A program made the translations under genes and the position numbers. The notes below the pieces were generated by a model, which had not been told where the DNA came from, made no database searches, and saw nothing but the letters and a program-made list of their open reading frames with translations. From the NCBI RefSeq assembly GCF_000020125.1, contig NC_010676.1, positions 1,674,001 through 1,738,000 of the forward strand: a DNA stretch of 64,000 nucleotides, given 5' to 3'. Source of the DNA: Paraburkholderia phytofirmans PsJN. Its GTDB lineage: Bacteria > Pseudomonadota > Gammaproteobacteria > Burkholderiales > Burkholderiaceae. Shown here one piece after another: positions 26,207 to 35,247 of the stretch (position 1 is its first letter; the number at the start of each line of letters is the position of its first letter).

Positions 26207-26773
26207 ATGGAAAGTAAGAAAAGCTGGCTACGCAAGGATCTCGACGCGTTGCGTCTGCAGTGGGACATGCTCAGCTTTTATGAACGATTCGAGCAGCTTG
26301 TCGCACATGTGCTGAGCGTCGTGATTTCCATCATTATCCTCGTGTCGCTCTGGCAGCTGATTCACGCGGTGATTGCATTGCTGGTTTCGGACGCGCTGAA
26401 CCCGCTGGATCACGAGGTGTACCAGACCGTCTTCGGTATGGTCATGACGCTGCTGATCGCGATGGAATTCAAACATTCGATTACGCGCGTGATGGCACGG
26501 CGCAATCACATCGTGCAGGTCAAAACGGTGCTTCTGGTTGCGCTGCTGGCTATCGCCCGCAAATTCATCATTCTCGATCCGGCCAGTGCGCCCGCCAAGA
26601 TCGCGGCGCTTGCATTCGCGCTGATCGCCTTGGGGAGCGTCTACTGGCTGATGCGGCAGCGCGATGACCCGGTCGACGCGACGAGCGCCGCGCAAGCGGA
26701 GCGTGATCGCGTGGCGCATGCGCAACGACAGCAAGGGGGATCGCCAGGTGAAGGCGGCCAGACCGGCAATTGA
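26207..26773 (+). CDS. psiE: PsiE family membrane protein
   Basis: A 188-residue protein with four transmembrane helices (about 28-50, 68-90, 100-118, 124-142). The core 'FEQLVAHVLSVVISIIILVS', VFGMVMTLLIAMEFKHSI and ARKFIILD matches phosphate-starvation-inducible PsiE. The C-terminal tail is hydrophilic and gln/arg-rich. PsiE is a constant member of tLST/LHR islands, so its presence 3 kb from clpK supports that reading. The ATG at 26207 has GGGAG before it; the open frame upstream is not protein-like. Confidence 0.88.
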   Translation: MESKKSWLRKDLDALRLQWDMLSFYERFEQLVAHVLSVVISIIILVSLWQLIHAVIALLVSDALNPLDHEVYQTVFGMVMTLLIAMEFKHSITRVMARRNHIVQVKTVLLVALLAIARKFIILDPASAPAKIAALAFALIALGSVYWLMRQRDDPVDATSAAQAERDRVAHAQRQQGGSPGEGGQTGN

Positions 26774-27020
26774 AATAAGTCGCCGATCTCGTCACGTGAT
26801 GAGCGCACCGCCCGCCTGTACTTTTCCGCTCGACGTCTCGATCAGTTCCTTGATTTCTTTCGCGGCCACCGACGCCGCGCATCGCGGACGCGAAACGCAG
26901 CAAGTGTTCCGCGCTGCAGAGTGCGACCACAATCGTATCCGGCGCATGTATATTTATGCTGTGGCCTGGGCGAATGAAGCTCGACGATGCGCCTTATCGT
27001 TTGAGGGTCGTGGGTTTGTC

Positions 27021-27809
27021 CTATGAGGCCTGACCATTGCCCCATGACGATGGAAAAAAACCGTGATATCTGAAGGCTTTATCTGCGGTGGGTTCGTCGG
27101 GATCAGCAAGCGCTCCGACAGACGCAAGCGTCTCCATCGTCATGGAACGATTGGACACAAACGTCCATTGAGTCGATTCGTCATCCGGAAGCGGTGACAC
27201 GCAACACTGCGCGAGGGCAGCTAGCAGCGCTTCGCGGTCCGGTGTATGAATGACGAAGCCCTCGTTCGCGAGCGCGGCATGATCCAGTCCGAGCTCACGG
27301 CAAATCCGCATCCGTAACGGCGCTTCTGACTGAGCGGCGAGACGCGACTGCCGGATGAGTTGATCGGTCGTCGCATCGACAAGGACGCCTTGCCGTTGTA
27401 GCGGTATGGTTTGCCATGCTTGCGGCGGACAGGCCTTGTTTTGCGGCACCAATGGTACGAACGGATTGATTTCCGCCGGGTAGATTCTGCACACCAGCGG
27501 GCGTTCATCGTAAATACCGCACAGCATGTCGGCGCGCAGATTGGGACACGCTCCGGCGAACGCCGCAGTCAGAATGATCGAGACGCGCACCGGTAACGTT
27601 CCGCTCATGACGGGTGACGAACGCACCCGTTTGTACGCAGCCTGCGCATTGTCGGGCTCCGGCTCGACCGGCCATGGAATAGCTTCGCAGAGAAGTTCAA
27701 CCTGTCCTCCACGTTTTAGCCAATCGATCGCTTCGGCGATTGTCAGCGGCAGGCGCAAATCATGGCAGCACTGGCCACATGTCGTACAGGCAAAGTTGAT
27801 ATCGTCCAC
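27021..27809 (-). CDS. YkgJ family cysteine cluster protein
   Basis: A 262-residue soluble protein with a CxxCxxCC motif at the N-terminus (FACTTCGQCC, residues 6-15), a central C in ACPNLRADMLCGIY and ERPLVCRIYP. These cysteines define the YkgJ/Fli-B-like family, thought to bind an Fe-S cluster or zinc. The start is GTG at 27809 with AAAGGA eight bases upstream. No partner genes are apparent; function unknown. Confidence 0.8.
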   Translation of the reverse strand: MDDINFACTTCGQCCHDLRLPLTIAEAIDWLKRGGQVELLCEAIPWPVEPEPDNAQAAYKRVRSSPVMSGTLPVRVSIILTAAFAGACPNLRADMLCGIYDERPLVCRIYPAEINPFVPLVPQNKACPPQAWQTIPLQRQGVLVDATTDQLIRQSRLAAQSEAPLRMRICRELGLDHAALANEGFVIHTPDREALLAALAQCCVSPLPDDESTQWTFVSNRSMTMETLASVGALADPDEPTADKAFRYHGFFPSSWGNGQAS

Positions 27810-28147
27810 GCTGTTTGTCCTTTGAGGTTCGGGTGCGTCGTGCTTAGTCGGACCCACGCCGAAATTCTTACAGGGACAACAGTGAAAAAGTTGAGGCGTC
27901 GTCGACGATCGCCTGGACGCGTTGAACGACCGCTGCCGACCTTGGCGGAATGCAACACATGCGCGGCAGCACCCGTCGGATCGCTCACCGCTTCGAGAAG
28001 GCAAAATTGAACTAACAAAACGGCTACTTATCCCAACAATTTGCCAACTACGTGGATTAGAACGGGACGAGGCTTGCCTCCGACCTGGGTCGGACACTCC
28101 CTCCTCGCGGCCGATAAAGCAGCGCATGCGCAGTCACGGCGTCGCGC
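27810..28147. other. Gap with nothing recognisable
   Basis: No gene, RNA, strong repeat or promoter could be supported in this stretch between the YkgJ gene and the small membrane protein gene. Confidence 0.4.
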
Positions 28148-28495
28148 TTATTTCTGTCGAGTTTCGTCGTGGAACTCAACGTCTTCGACCACGCCGTCGA
28201 TATCCATGCGTTGGCCCGCGCGTTCGTGCACCTGTTGCTCGTGTGTTTGCCGTGCGCGCATGGCTTGCTGGTGTAGTTGTTTGCGCAGATCTCGCGTTTT
28301 CCACCAGACAAAACCGCCGATCACAATGCCTGCTCCAAGCACCACCGCGAACAGCACGAGCGAAACGGCGAACCCCACAACGAGTAGCGCGGCGCCTATG
28401 ACCGCGGCTAATACCTTTGCCAATAAGCTCGGCGGACCAGGACGCATAGTTGCGCCACTATGCCTGAGCCTTTCCTGTCGCTTGTCGAATTGCAT
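28148..28495 (-). CDS. Small two-helix membrane protein
   Basis: A 115-residue protein with one long hydrophobic region (about 23-62, 'LLAKVLAAVIGAALLVVGFA' and VLGAGIVIGGFVWWK) forming two membrane helices, then a charged coiled tail (RARQTHEQQVHERAGQ) and an acidic end. GGAG lies five bases before the ATG at 28495. No family is recognised; similar short proteins are common near stress genes in Burkholderiales. Confidence 0.6.
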   Translation of the reverse strand: MQFDKRQERLRHSGATMRPGPPSLLAKVLAAVIGAALLVVGFAVSLVLFAVVLGAGIVIGGFVWWKTRDLRKQLHQQAMRARQTHEQQVHERAGQRMDIDGVVEDVEFHDETRQK

Positions 28496-28940
28496 CGCAT
28501 CTCCAATCGCGGTTTCCCGGGGTGGTCTCCCGGGGTGGTTTCAAAGGTGAAGCGCAATAGCGCGATAAATGTTTCGAGGTTTGAGCTTGATTTGCCGATA
28601 CGAGGGCCGTCCCGTTCGAACAATGCCGTCCTGTTATCGCTCAGTATGCACCGAAGATCCGGTCGAGCGCCGCAAGGCTGGCCTCACGTCGATCTGTATC
28701 TGGCCATAGTACTTAATGTAATGAGAGGCCGGCAACACATCTGGCTCGCGCGCTCATTGGAACAGTGCTTCGCGAAATGGCCTCGTATTGCCTTTCCGCG
28801 TGGTCTTTATTTTTGCTTAGAAATTTTCACATTTTCTGCAGGACTTTACGTTCGACGCATTCCTACACTTCATCCATCTGCAAACAGTACTTCCAGCTTC
28901 AATCTGACCTCTTTAAACGGAGTCGTCATGAACACGCCGT
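28496..28940. other. Gap with nothing recognisable
   Basis: About 445 bases with frames that lack start signals and family motifs. Base composition is lower in GC around 28795-28880 than the neighbours. No RNA gene or repeat identified. Confidence 0.4.
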
Positions 28941-29861
28941 CTAGCCTTCGAGCGCGATGTTGAGCCGCGCTTCGAGGAACTGCACAAGCGCACGCACCTT
29001 GCTGGAATGGCGCCGATTGGGCAGATACGCCGCGTAGACGATTGCATCACCGGGATGAGGGCTTGCGACGAAGTTCTCAAAGAGATGCATCAGGCGTCCC
29101 GAGCGAATCTCCGCGCTGACGAGCCATTCCGGCAGCAAGGCAATGCCCTGCCCGGCGAGGACCGCTTCGTAAAGCATGTCGAGACTGTTCGATAGCAGGT
29201 GACCGCGCACTTCGACGCGCTCCTCCGCGCCGTCGCGCCGGAAGGTCCAGACCTGGCGCGAACGGTAGCCGCCGCCGTAGGCGACACGAAGGCACTCGTG
29301 GGAATCGAGCGCTTGCGGGTTCTGAGGTGTGCCGCAGCGTTCGAGGTAAGCGTGGCTTGCCACGACGTAACGCGGGTTGTCCGCCAGTTTCCGCACGATC
29401 AGGTTGGCATCGCGATCCGGCCGGCCGATCCGGATCGCGATATCGATCCGGTCGAGCGCGAGGTCGGCGAAATGATCCGCCACCACCACGTCGAGGAACA
29501 GCCGCGGATTGGCAGCGAGGAATGCCGCAAGATGCGGCGCGAGCCGCAACCGGCTGTAAGTGGAAGGCACCGAAATCCGGAGCGATCCGACCGGCGAAGC
29601 GCCACTGTCGAAGACGCTCTCGTCCGCCTCGGCCAGATCGTCGAGCACCTTGCCGACCTGTTCGACGTAAGCAATCCCCGCGTCGGTCAGGCTGACCTTG
29701 CGCGGCGTGCGGGTCAGTAGAGCAGTGCCCAGGGATGCTTCGAGCGAATCCATGAGACGCGTCACCGAGGAGGTAGCGACACCGAGACGCTGAGCGGCCT
29801 TTGAGAAGCCTCCGGCGTCGGCGACTTCCAGCAATGTATTCAGAGCAAGGAGTTTGTCCAT
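28941..29861 (-). CDS. LysR family regulator
   Basis: A 306-residue regulator. The N-terminal winged helix shows 'LLEVADAGGFSKAAQRLGVA' and SSVTRLMDSLEASLGTALLTRT; the C-terminal part is a type 2 periplasmic-binding effector domain. It diverges from the DsbA-like gene at 29980; the 118-base gap holds a near-perfect LysR palindrome. It most likely regulates the DsbA-like, monooxygenase and MFS genes. ATG at 29861 gives the usual family start. Confidence 0.92.
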   Translation of the reverse strand: MDKLLALNTLLEVADAGGFSKAAQRLGVATSSVTRLMDSLEASLGTALLTRTPRKVSLTDAGIAYVEQVGKVLDDLAEADESVFDSGASPVGSLRISVPSTYSRLRLAPHLAAFLAANPRLFLDVVVADHFADLALDRIDIAIRIGRPDRDANLIVRKLADNPRYVVASHAYLERCGTPQNPQALDSHECLRVAYGGGYRSRQVWTFRRDGAEERVEVRGHLLSNSLDMLYEAVLAGQGIALLPEWLVSAEIRSGRLMHLFENFVASPHPGDAIVYAAYLPNRRHSSKVRALVQFLEARLNIALEG

Positions 29862-29883
29862 GTTCGGCTCAGGCGAGGAATTG

Positions 29884-29900
29884 GTTGCGTTCAACGCAAC
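29884..29900. promoter_or_regulatory. Putative LysR operator, inverted repeat GTTGCGTT-c-AACGCAAC
   Basis: Perfect 8-base arms around one base, containing a T-N11-A LysR signature. A half-site AACGCAAC recurs at 29935-29942. Both lie in the divergent gap between the LysR gene and the DsbA-like gene. Confidence 0.6.
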
Positions 29901-29979
29901 GCGAGATTGCATTTTATCCTCATTCTGCAAACACAACGCAACGTTTAAGCTACCTGCGTTACCTGGAGAAAGGTGCAAC

Positions 29980-30633
29980 ATGCAGAACATTCAAGTTGAA
30001 ATCGCGTATGACTTCATCTGCCCGTGGTGCTGGATCGGCCAGCGCAATCTTGCTGGCGCGCTGGCGGAATCGGGTGTCGCTGAAGCCGTTTCGATTCGTT
30101 ATGTGCCGTTCGAGTTGAACCCGTTCATGCCGGCCGAAGGCATGGATCGACGCAGTTATCGCACTCGCAAGTTCGGCAGCTGGGCCCGCTCGCAGGCGAT
30201 GGACGCGCAGGTCGCCGCCGCCGGCCTCGCGGCCGGCGTGCAGTTCAACTACGACCGTGTGCTACGCACGCCGAACACGCGTCTTGCGCATCGCCTGATG
30301 CAGTTTGCCCAGGAGCACAACGATCCGCGCAAGACGGCGGCGCTATACCAGGCGATCTATGCAGCCTATTTCTCGGAAGGCCGCGACATCGGTTCACTGG
30401 ACACACTCGTGGCGCTCGCGGGAACGCACGCCCTGGACGAGCAGGCAGCCCGCTCCTTTCTGCTATCGGAGGCGGGCGAGACCGCTGTGAAAGAGGCTCG
30501 CGATCGGGCCGACAGGCTGGGCGTGCGGGCCGTGCCCACCACCGTGATCGAAGGCGAGATGATCAGCGGCGCGCAGCCGCCGCTCGTCTTCGCACAAGCG
30601 TTGCGGGTCGCCTTGCAAGGGAGCGCAGCATGA
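29980..30633 (+). CDS. DsbA family oxidoreductase (FrnE-like)
   Basis: A 217-residue thioredoxin-fold protein with the active-site CPWC in YDFICPWCWIGQRNL (residues 11-20) and the cis-proline loop VRAVPTTVIEG near the C-terminus. There is no signal peptide, so it is cytoplasmic, like FrnE and the 2-hydroxychromene-2-carboxylate isomerase group. Its role may be disulfide or glutathione-linked isomerisation. The stop overlaps the start of the FAD monooxygenase by four bases, so the two are co-translated. Confidence 0.9.
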   Translation: MQNIQVEIAYDFICPWCWIGQRNLAGALAESGVAEAVSIRYVPFELNPFMPAEGMDRRSYRTRKFGSWARSQAMDAQVAAAGLAAGVQFNYDRVLRTPNTRLAHRLMQFAQEHNDPRKTAALYQAIYAAYFSEGRDIGSLDTLVALAGTHALDEQAARSFLLSEAGETAVKEARDRADRLGVRAVPTTVIEGEMISGAQPPLVFAQALRVALQGSAA

Positions 30634-31697
30634 CATTCCCCAACAAGCTTCGCGCCGTCGTGATCGGCGGTTCGCTGGGCGGACTGCTGAGCGCCGCCAC
30701 CCTGCGCGCGGCCGGCTGGGAGGTCGACGTGTTCGAGACTTCGCCGAACCAGCTCGAAAGCCGTGGCGGCGGCGTGGTGCTCCAGCCCGACGTACTGGAG
30801 GCGCTGCACTTTGCCGGCATCATGTTGCCCGATCCACCCGGTGTGCCGTCGGGCGAACGCATCTATCTGGACCAGCGCGACGAAATCGTCGAGCAACTCT
30901 ACATGCCGCAGATGCAGACCTCATGGAGCCTGCTGTACCGCGCCCTGAAGAACGCCCTACCCGCGCAGCATCTGCATTCCGGCGAGACGTTCCTTGACTT
31001 TCGTGCCGAAGGCGATCGGATCGTCGCGCTGTTCCACAGCGGCCGCGCTGAAGAGGCGGACCTGCTGATCGGCGCGGACGGCATCCGCTCAACGCTCAGA
31101 AGCCGCTTGCTGCCCGAGGTAGTGCCCGCCTATGCAGGCTATGTGGCGTGGCGCGGACTGATCGAGGAAGCTGATCTGCCCTTGCATGCCGCCGACGTTC
31201 TTCGCGACCGCTTCGCGTTCCAGCAAGGCGACGGCCATTCGGCGCTCTCCTACCTGATTCCGGGTGAAGAAGATTCGACCGTGGTCGGCGAGCGGCGCTG
31301 GAACTGGGTGTGGTACCGCAAATACAGCCGCGAGCAGCTCGACCAGTTACTGATCGACCGTCACGGCGCGGTGCGGCCTTTTTCATTGCCGCCTGGCTCG
31401 ACCAAGCCCCTCGACATCGCCCGCTTGCGAGACGACGCGAAGCTCATGATGGGGCCGACGTTTCGCGCGCTGGTGGACGCCACCGACGATCCATTCATGC
31501 AGCCGATCGTCGATCTGCGCTCGCCGAAGATGGTGTTCGGCCGCGCGGTTCTGCTCGGCGACGCCGCTTCGGTGCCGCGTCCGCACACTGCCGGCAGCAC
31601 GGCGAAGGCCGCTGCGAACGCTCACTCGCTGGCGCTGGCGCTGCTGTCGGCACAACGAAGCGGCTCGACCATCGATCCAGCGCTCAAGCATTGGTAA
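30630..31697 (+). CDS. FAD-dependent monooxygenase truncated by an early stop
   Basis: A 355-residue aromatic-ring-type hydroxylase. FAD motif VVIGGSLGGLLSAATLR (about 10), ADLLIGADGIRSTLR (about 145, the DG motif) and VLLGDAASVPRP (about 307, the GD motif) are all present. The reading frame ends TAA at 31695 after ALKHW. The same frame then continues SQQLQRGRHMTDLGISLGN to a second TAA at 31778, which is the expected family C-terminus. A single G-to-T change (GAA to TAA) explains this. The core domain is complete, so some activity may remain. Confidence 0.85.
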   Translation: MTFPNKLRAVVIGGSLGGLLSAATLRAAGWEVDVFETSPNQLESRGGGVVLQPDVLEALHFAGIMLPDPPGVPSGERIYLDQRDEIVEQLYMPQMQTSWSLLYRALKNALPAQHLHSGETFLDFRAEGDRIVALFHSGRAEEADLLIGADGIRSTLRSRLLPEVVPAYAGYVAWRGLIEEADLPLHAADVLRDRFAFQQGDGHSALSYLIPGEEDSTVVGERRWNWVWYRKYSREQLDQLLIDRHGAVRPFSLPPGSTKPLDIARLRDDAKLMMGPTFRALVDATDDPFMQPIVDLRSPKMVFGRAVLLGDAASVPRPHTAGSTAKAAANAHSLALALLSAQRSGSTIDPALKHW

Positions 31698-31834
31698 AGC
31701 CAGCAGTTGCAACGCGGCCGGCATATGACCGATCTGGGTATTTCGCTCGGCAACCGGCTGATGAAGATCGCCCGGTAAGCACGCCTCGCACGGCCTGGCA
31801 CGCTAACTTCCGTTTTCAAGCTAAAGGAGCTTTC

Positions 31835-33048
31835 ATGTCGACTCAGGCATCCGTTACGACCGGCGGCACCGGTCCCGTCAAACTAACCAGCGCTCTGATC
31901 GCGCTTTTCGCATTCTGCTGCGGCGCGATCGTCGCCAACCTTTACTACGCGCAGCCGATCACCGAGCTGATTGCGCCGGACATCCACATGTCCTCGGGCA
32001 CGGCCAGCCTGATCGTGTCGCTCACGCAGATCGGCTACGCATTCGGGCTGTTCTTTCTCGTGCCGCTTGGCGATCTGCTTGAAAATCGCAAGCTGATGAT
32101 CACCACCGCGCTCGTCTCGATCGTGAGTCTGGCTGCCGCGGCATTCGCTCATCAGCCGGGCTGGTTCCTCGCAATCTCGCTGATGGTCGGCTTCAGCTCC
32201 GTTGCCGTGCAGATCCTCATTCCGCTCGCCGCGCATCTCGCGCCGGACGAGTCGCGCGGCAAGGTGGTGGGCACCATCATGAGCGGCCTGCTGCTCGGCA
32301 TTCTGCTGTCACGCCCGATCTCCAGCATCGTGGCCGGCCATTTCGGCTGGCGCGCAGTCTTTGGCGGAGCCGCCGTATTGATGGCCATCGTGACCAGTGT
32401 CCTCGCGCTGACCATCCCGCGCCGCCAGCCGGAGCATAAGGCGACCTACTTCGAATTAATCGGCTCGCTGGGCCATCTGTTGCGGACAATGCCGGTGCTG
32501 CGCCATCGCTCGCGATATCAGGGATTGATGTTTGCCTCGTTCAGCCTCTTCTGGACGGCTATTCCTATCGAACTGACAAGACAGTTCGGGTTGTCCCAAA
32601 CGGAGATCGGGATCTTCGCGCTGGTCGGCGCGATCGGCGCGACCTCCGCACCGGTGGCGGGCCGCCTGGCCGATGCAGGACACACGGTACGCGCCACGCT
32701 GATCGCACTCGTGGTGGGCGCGCTGGCCTATACGCCTGCCCTGATCCATCCGGCCTGGGGTGTATTCGGACTCGTCGCAACCGGCATCGTGCTCGACTTC
32801 GCCGTGCAGATGAACATGGTGCTGGGTCAACGCGAAATTTACGCGTTGCACGCGGCGAGCAGAAACCGTCTGAACGCGCTGTATATGACGAGCATATTCG
32901 TGGGCGGCGCTTCGGTTCAGCGCTCGCGAGTCCGCTTTATCAGCATGGCGGCTGGCCGCTCGTTGCAGGCGTCGCCACGGCTTTCCCGATCGCCGCTTTG
33001 ATTCACTATCTGGCGATCGGCCGCCCGCACGCCGCGCGTATTGCCTGA
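31835..33048 (+). pseudogene. MFS transporter, frameshifted near its C-terminus
   Basis: A 12-helix drug or metabolite exporter. The first 355 codons are intact: ANLYYAQPITELIAP, GLFFLVPLGDLLENRKLM (motif A region), FGWRAVFGGAAVLM, MNMVLGQREIYAL. After FVGGA the frame turns to arginine-rich nonsense ending at 33001. One base after 32910 is missing: in the alternative frame the text reads FGSALASPLYQHGGWPLVAG through LIHYLAIGRPHAARIA to TGA at 33048, the normal last helix. AAGGAGC lies six bases before the ATG at 31835. The last membrane helix is lost. Confidence 0.8.
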
Positions 33049-33199
33049 TCTGGACGTCGAAGGAACACGCCGGGCGGCCCTGCCGACCGGCTTAATAAAT
33101 TTTCAGCGCGGCTTCAGGAATAAATCCGCCGTGACCGATACGCTAGCCAACAAGTCCCCGGCCTGAGCATCGCTCGATGACCTGCACAAGGAACCGAAC

Positions 33200-33342
33200 A
33201 TGTCCTCCCTTTCGCCTCTGCTGAACAGTTACGACCTCAACGGTCTGAGCTTGCCGAATCGCGCCGTCATGGCGCCGACGACGAGGTCGCGCGCGCCGCT
33301 GCGCGGGCGGCGACAACGCAGGCTATATCGACATCCGTTCCT
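33200..33342 (+). pseudogene. Old yellow enzyme remnant with large internal deletion
   Basis: The 5' part encodes 'SSLSPLLNSYDLNGLSLPNR' and AVMAPTTRSRA, the start of an OYE reductase. Immediately after, in the +1 frame, comes GGDNAGYIDI, the family's C-terminal motif (compare GGGERGYTDYP in the intact gene at 12995). About 1 kb between them is gone. This makes it a dead gene. Its context beside the damaged MFS and monooxygenase genes suggests a decaying cluster. Confidence 0.7.
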
Positions 33343-33460
33343 CGCCGCAGCGGGCCAGCACGCGCGCCCTGACGCGACGCAGCCGTAACGCCGGCGCCGG
33401 AGCGCACGCGACCTATGCGTGTGAATTTTTTTGCCCGAGACATCCGAAGAAGGTGCGTGA

Positions 33461-34738
33461 ATGACTCTTAAGCCCAGATTGCTGTGGGGAGGCGGTGTGG
33501 TCGTGGTGGCCATGCTGATCGCCGCCGTGGCGCTAATGTGGAAACCCGCCATCGCGCCGATCGACGCGCCGCCCGCGGCCTCTTTCGACGCGCAGACCCG
33601 CCTCGCGGGCGCGCGCGTCGTGGCCCTGGGCGACTGCATCGTCTGCCATACCGCGAAAGGCGGCCGGCCGTTCGCGGGCGGTCTGCCACTCGCAACGCCT
33701 TTCGGCACCATCTACTCCACCAACATCACGCCCGATGTGGAGACGGGGATCGGCAACTGGTCGCTCGAAGCCTTCACGCGCGCAGTGCGCTACGGAGTGG
33801 CCCGTGACGGCCATCTGCTCTATCCCGCGTTCCCCTATATTCACTTCACCCGCATGTCGGACGGCGATATTTCGGCTGCCTACGCGTATCTGATGACGCG
33901 TGAGCCGGTTAAAGATACGGCGCCCGCAAACAGGCTGATTTTCCCGCTTAACTTCCGGCCCTTGCTCGCATTCTGGAACGTGCTGTTCCTGCATCCGGGC
34001 CCGCAGGCGGCCGACGCGTCGAAAGACGCCCAATGGAACCGCGGCCGTCTGCTGGTGGACGGACTCGGTCATTGCGCATCGTGCCACTCGCCCCTCAACG
34101 TGATTGGTGGCGAAAAATCAGGTCATGCATTCGACGGCGGTATCGTGGACGGCTGGACCGCACCCGCGCTCAACGCGCTGGGCGGCGCACCCAAGCCCTG
34201 GACACAGGCGCATCTCGTCACCTACCTGCGCACCGGCCGCGCCAGCGAACACGGCGCCGCAGCCGGCCCGATGCTGCCCGTCACGCGCGACCTCGGCACC
34301 GTGCCGGAAGAAGACGTGCAGGCCATCGCCGCGTACATCCTGTCGATCCAGAAGCCTCAGGCCGCTGCCGTGAACACAGCGTCCGGCACCGCACTTTCGC
34401 GCGAGGCGCAAAGCGGCGCAGTTCTGTTTGCGGCGTCGTGCGCGCAATGCCATGGGCCGCAAGCGCCGATGCAATCGATTGGCGAACGCCCCACGCTCGG
34501 ATTCAGTACGGCCGTCAACGCCGACACGCCGCGCAACGCGATCCAGATGATCCTCGGCGGCATCGACTGGCATGGCGAAGACACGCTCAACTACATGCCC
34601 GCCTTTAGCCAGGTTTATGACGACCAGCAGATCGCCGATCTGGCGTCCTACATTCGCGCGACCTATTCGCAGAAGGAACCGTGGAAGGACGTCGACCAGA
34701 TGGTGGCCAAAGTCAGAAAGGAGAACGACGCGCGATGA
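33461..34738 (+). CDS. Tri-heme cytochrome c subunit of a membrane dehydrogenase
   Basis: A 425-residue protein with an N-terminal membrane anchor/signal (about 8-28) and three heme motifs: CIVCH (about 59), CASCH (about 206), CAQCH (about 327). Distal methionine candidates lie in FTRMSDGD, GPMLPV and NYMPAF. This architecture matches the cytochrome subunit that accepts electrons from periplasmic aldehyde or isoquinoline-type molybdoenzymes. It is followed with ATGA overlap by the Fe-S and molybdenum subunits. Confidence 0.92.
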   Translation: MTLKPRLLWGGGVVVVAMLIAAVALMWKPAIAPIDAPPAASFDAQTRLAGARVVALGDCIVCHTAKGGRPFAGGLPLATPFGTIYSTNITPDVETGIGNWSLEAFTRAVRYGVARDGHLLYPAFPYIHFTRMSDGDISAAYAYLMTREPVKDTAPANRLIFPLNFRPLLAFWNVLFLHPGPQAADASKDAQWNRGRLLVDGLGHCASCHSPLNVIGGEKSGHAFDGGIVDGWTAPALNALGGAPKPWTQAHLVTYLRTGRASEHGAAAGPMLPVTRDLGTVPEEDVQAIAAYILSIQKPQAAAVNTASGTALSREAQSGAVLFAASCAQCHGPQAPMQSIGERPTLGFSTAVNADTPRNAIQMILGGIDWHGEDTLNYMPAFSQVYDDQQIADLASYIRATYSQKEPWKDVDQMVAKVRKENDAR

Positions 34739-35247
34739 TCAACCTTACCGTCAATGGCGTACAGCACGCCCTCGATATCGATCCGTCGACGCCGCTACTC
34801 TATGCGTTGCGTAACGACCTGCAGCTTCACGGCGCGAAGTTCGGCTGTGGGATGGGGCAATGCGGAGCGTGTACCGTGATCGTCGACGACAAAGCCGTGT
34901 TCTCGTGCCTGATTCCCGTCGCGTCGATCGGCAACCGCGCGGTGCGCACGATCGAAGGCCTCGGCACCGCCGGCCATCCCGGCGCGCTACAGAAGTCGTT
35001 TATCGATCATCAGGCCGCGCAGTGCGGCTATTGCATCGCCGGCATGATCATGCGCGCGCAGGCCTTGCTCGAGCGCAACCCCCGGCCGACCGAGCAGGAG
35101 TTGCGCGAGCATATGGAGCCCAACCTCTGCCGTTGCGGCACGCATCTGCGCATCCTCGCCGCGATTCGCGAGGTCGCGCATCTGCCGGCCGGCGATACGC
35201 TCTCCAAAGAACCCATGGAGATCGCCAGCGCCGGAGGTACGCAATGA
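34735..35247 (+). CDS. 2Fe-2S subunit of xanthine-dehydrogenase family enzyme (IorA-like)
   Basis: A 170-residue protein with two Fe-S clusters. The N-terminal plant-type ferredoxin cluster is CGMGQCGACTV plus FSC (about 42-62); the second is in QCGYCIAGMIM and CRCGTH (about 98-138). It carries electrons from the Mo site to the cytochrome. Start and stop overlap both neighbours by four bases (ATGA), a strict operon. A family regulator was not seen next to it. Confidence 0.95.
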   Translation: MINLTVNGVQHALDIDPSTPLLYALRNDLQLHGAKFGCGMGQCGACTVIVDDKAVFSCLIPVASIGNRAVRTIEGLGTAGHPGALQKSFIDHQAAQCGYCIAGMIMRAQALLERNPRPTEQELREHMEPNLCRCGTHLRILAAIREVAHLPAGDTLSKEPMEIASAGGTQ

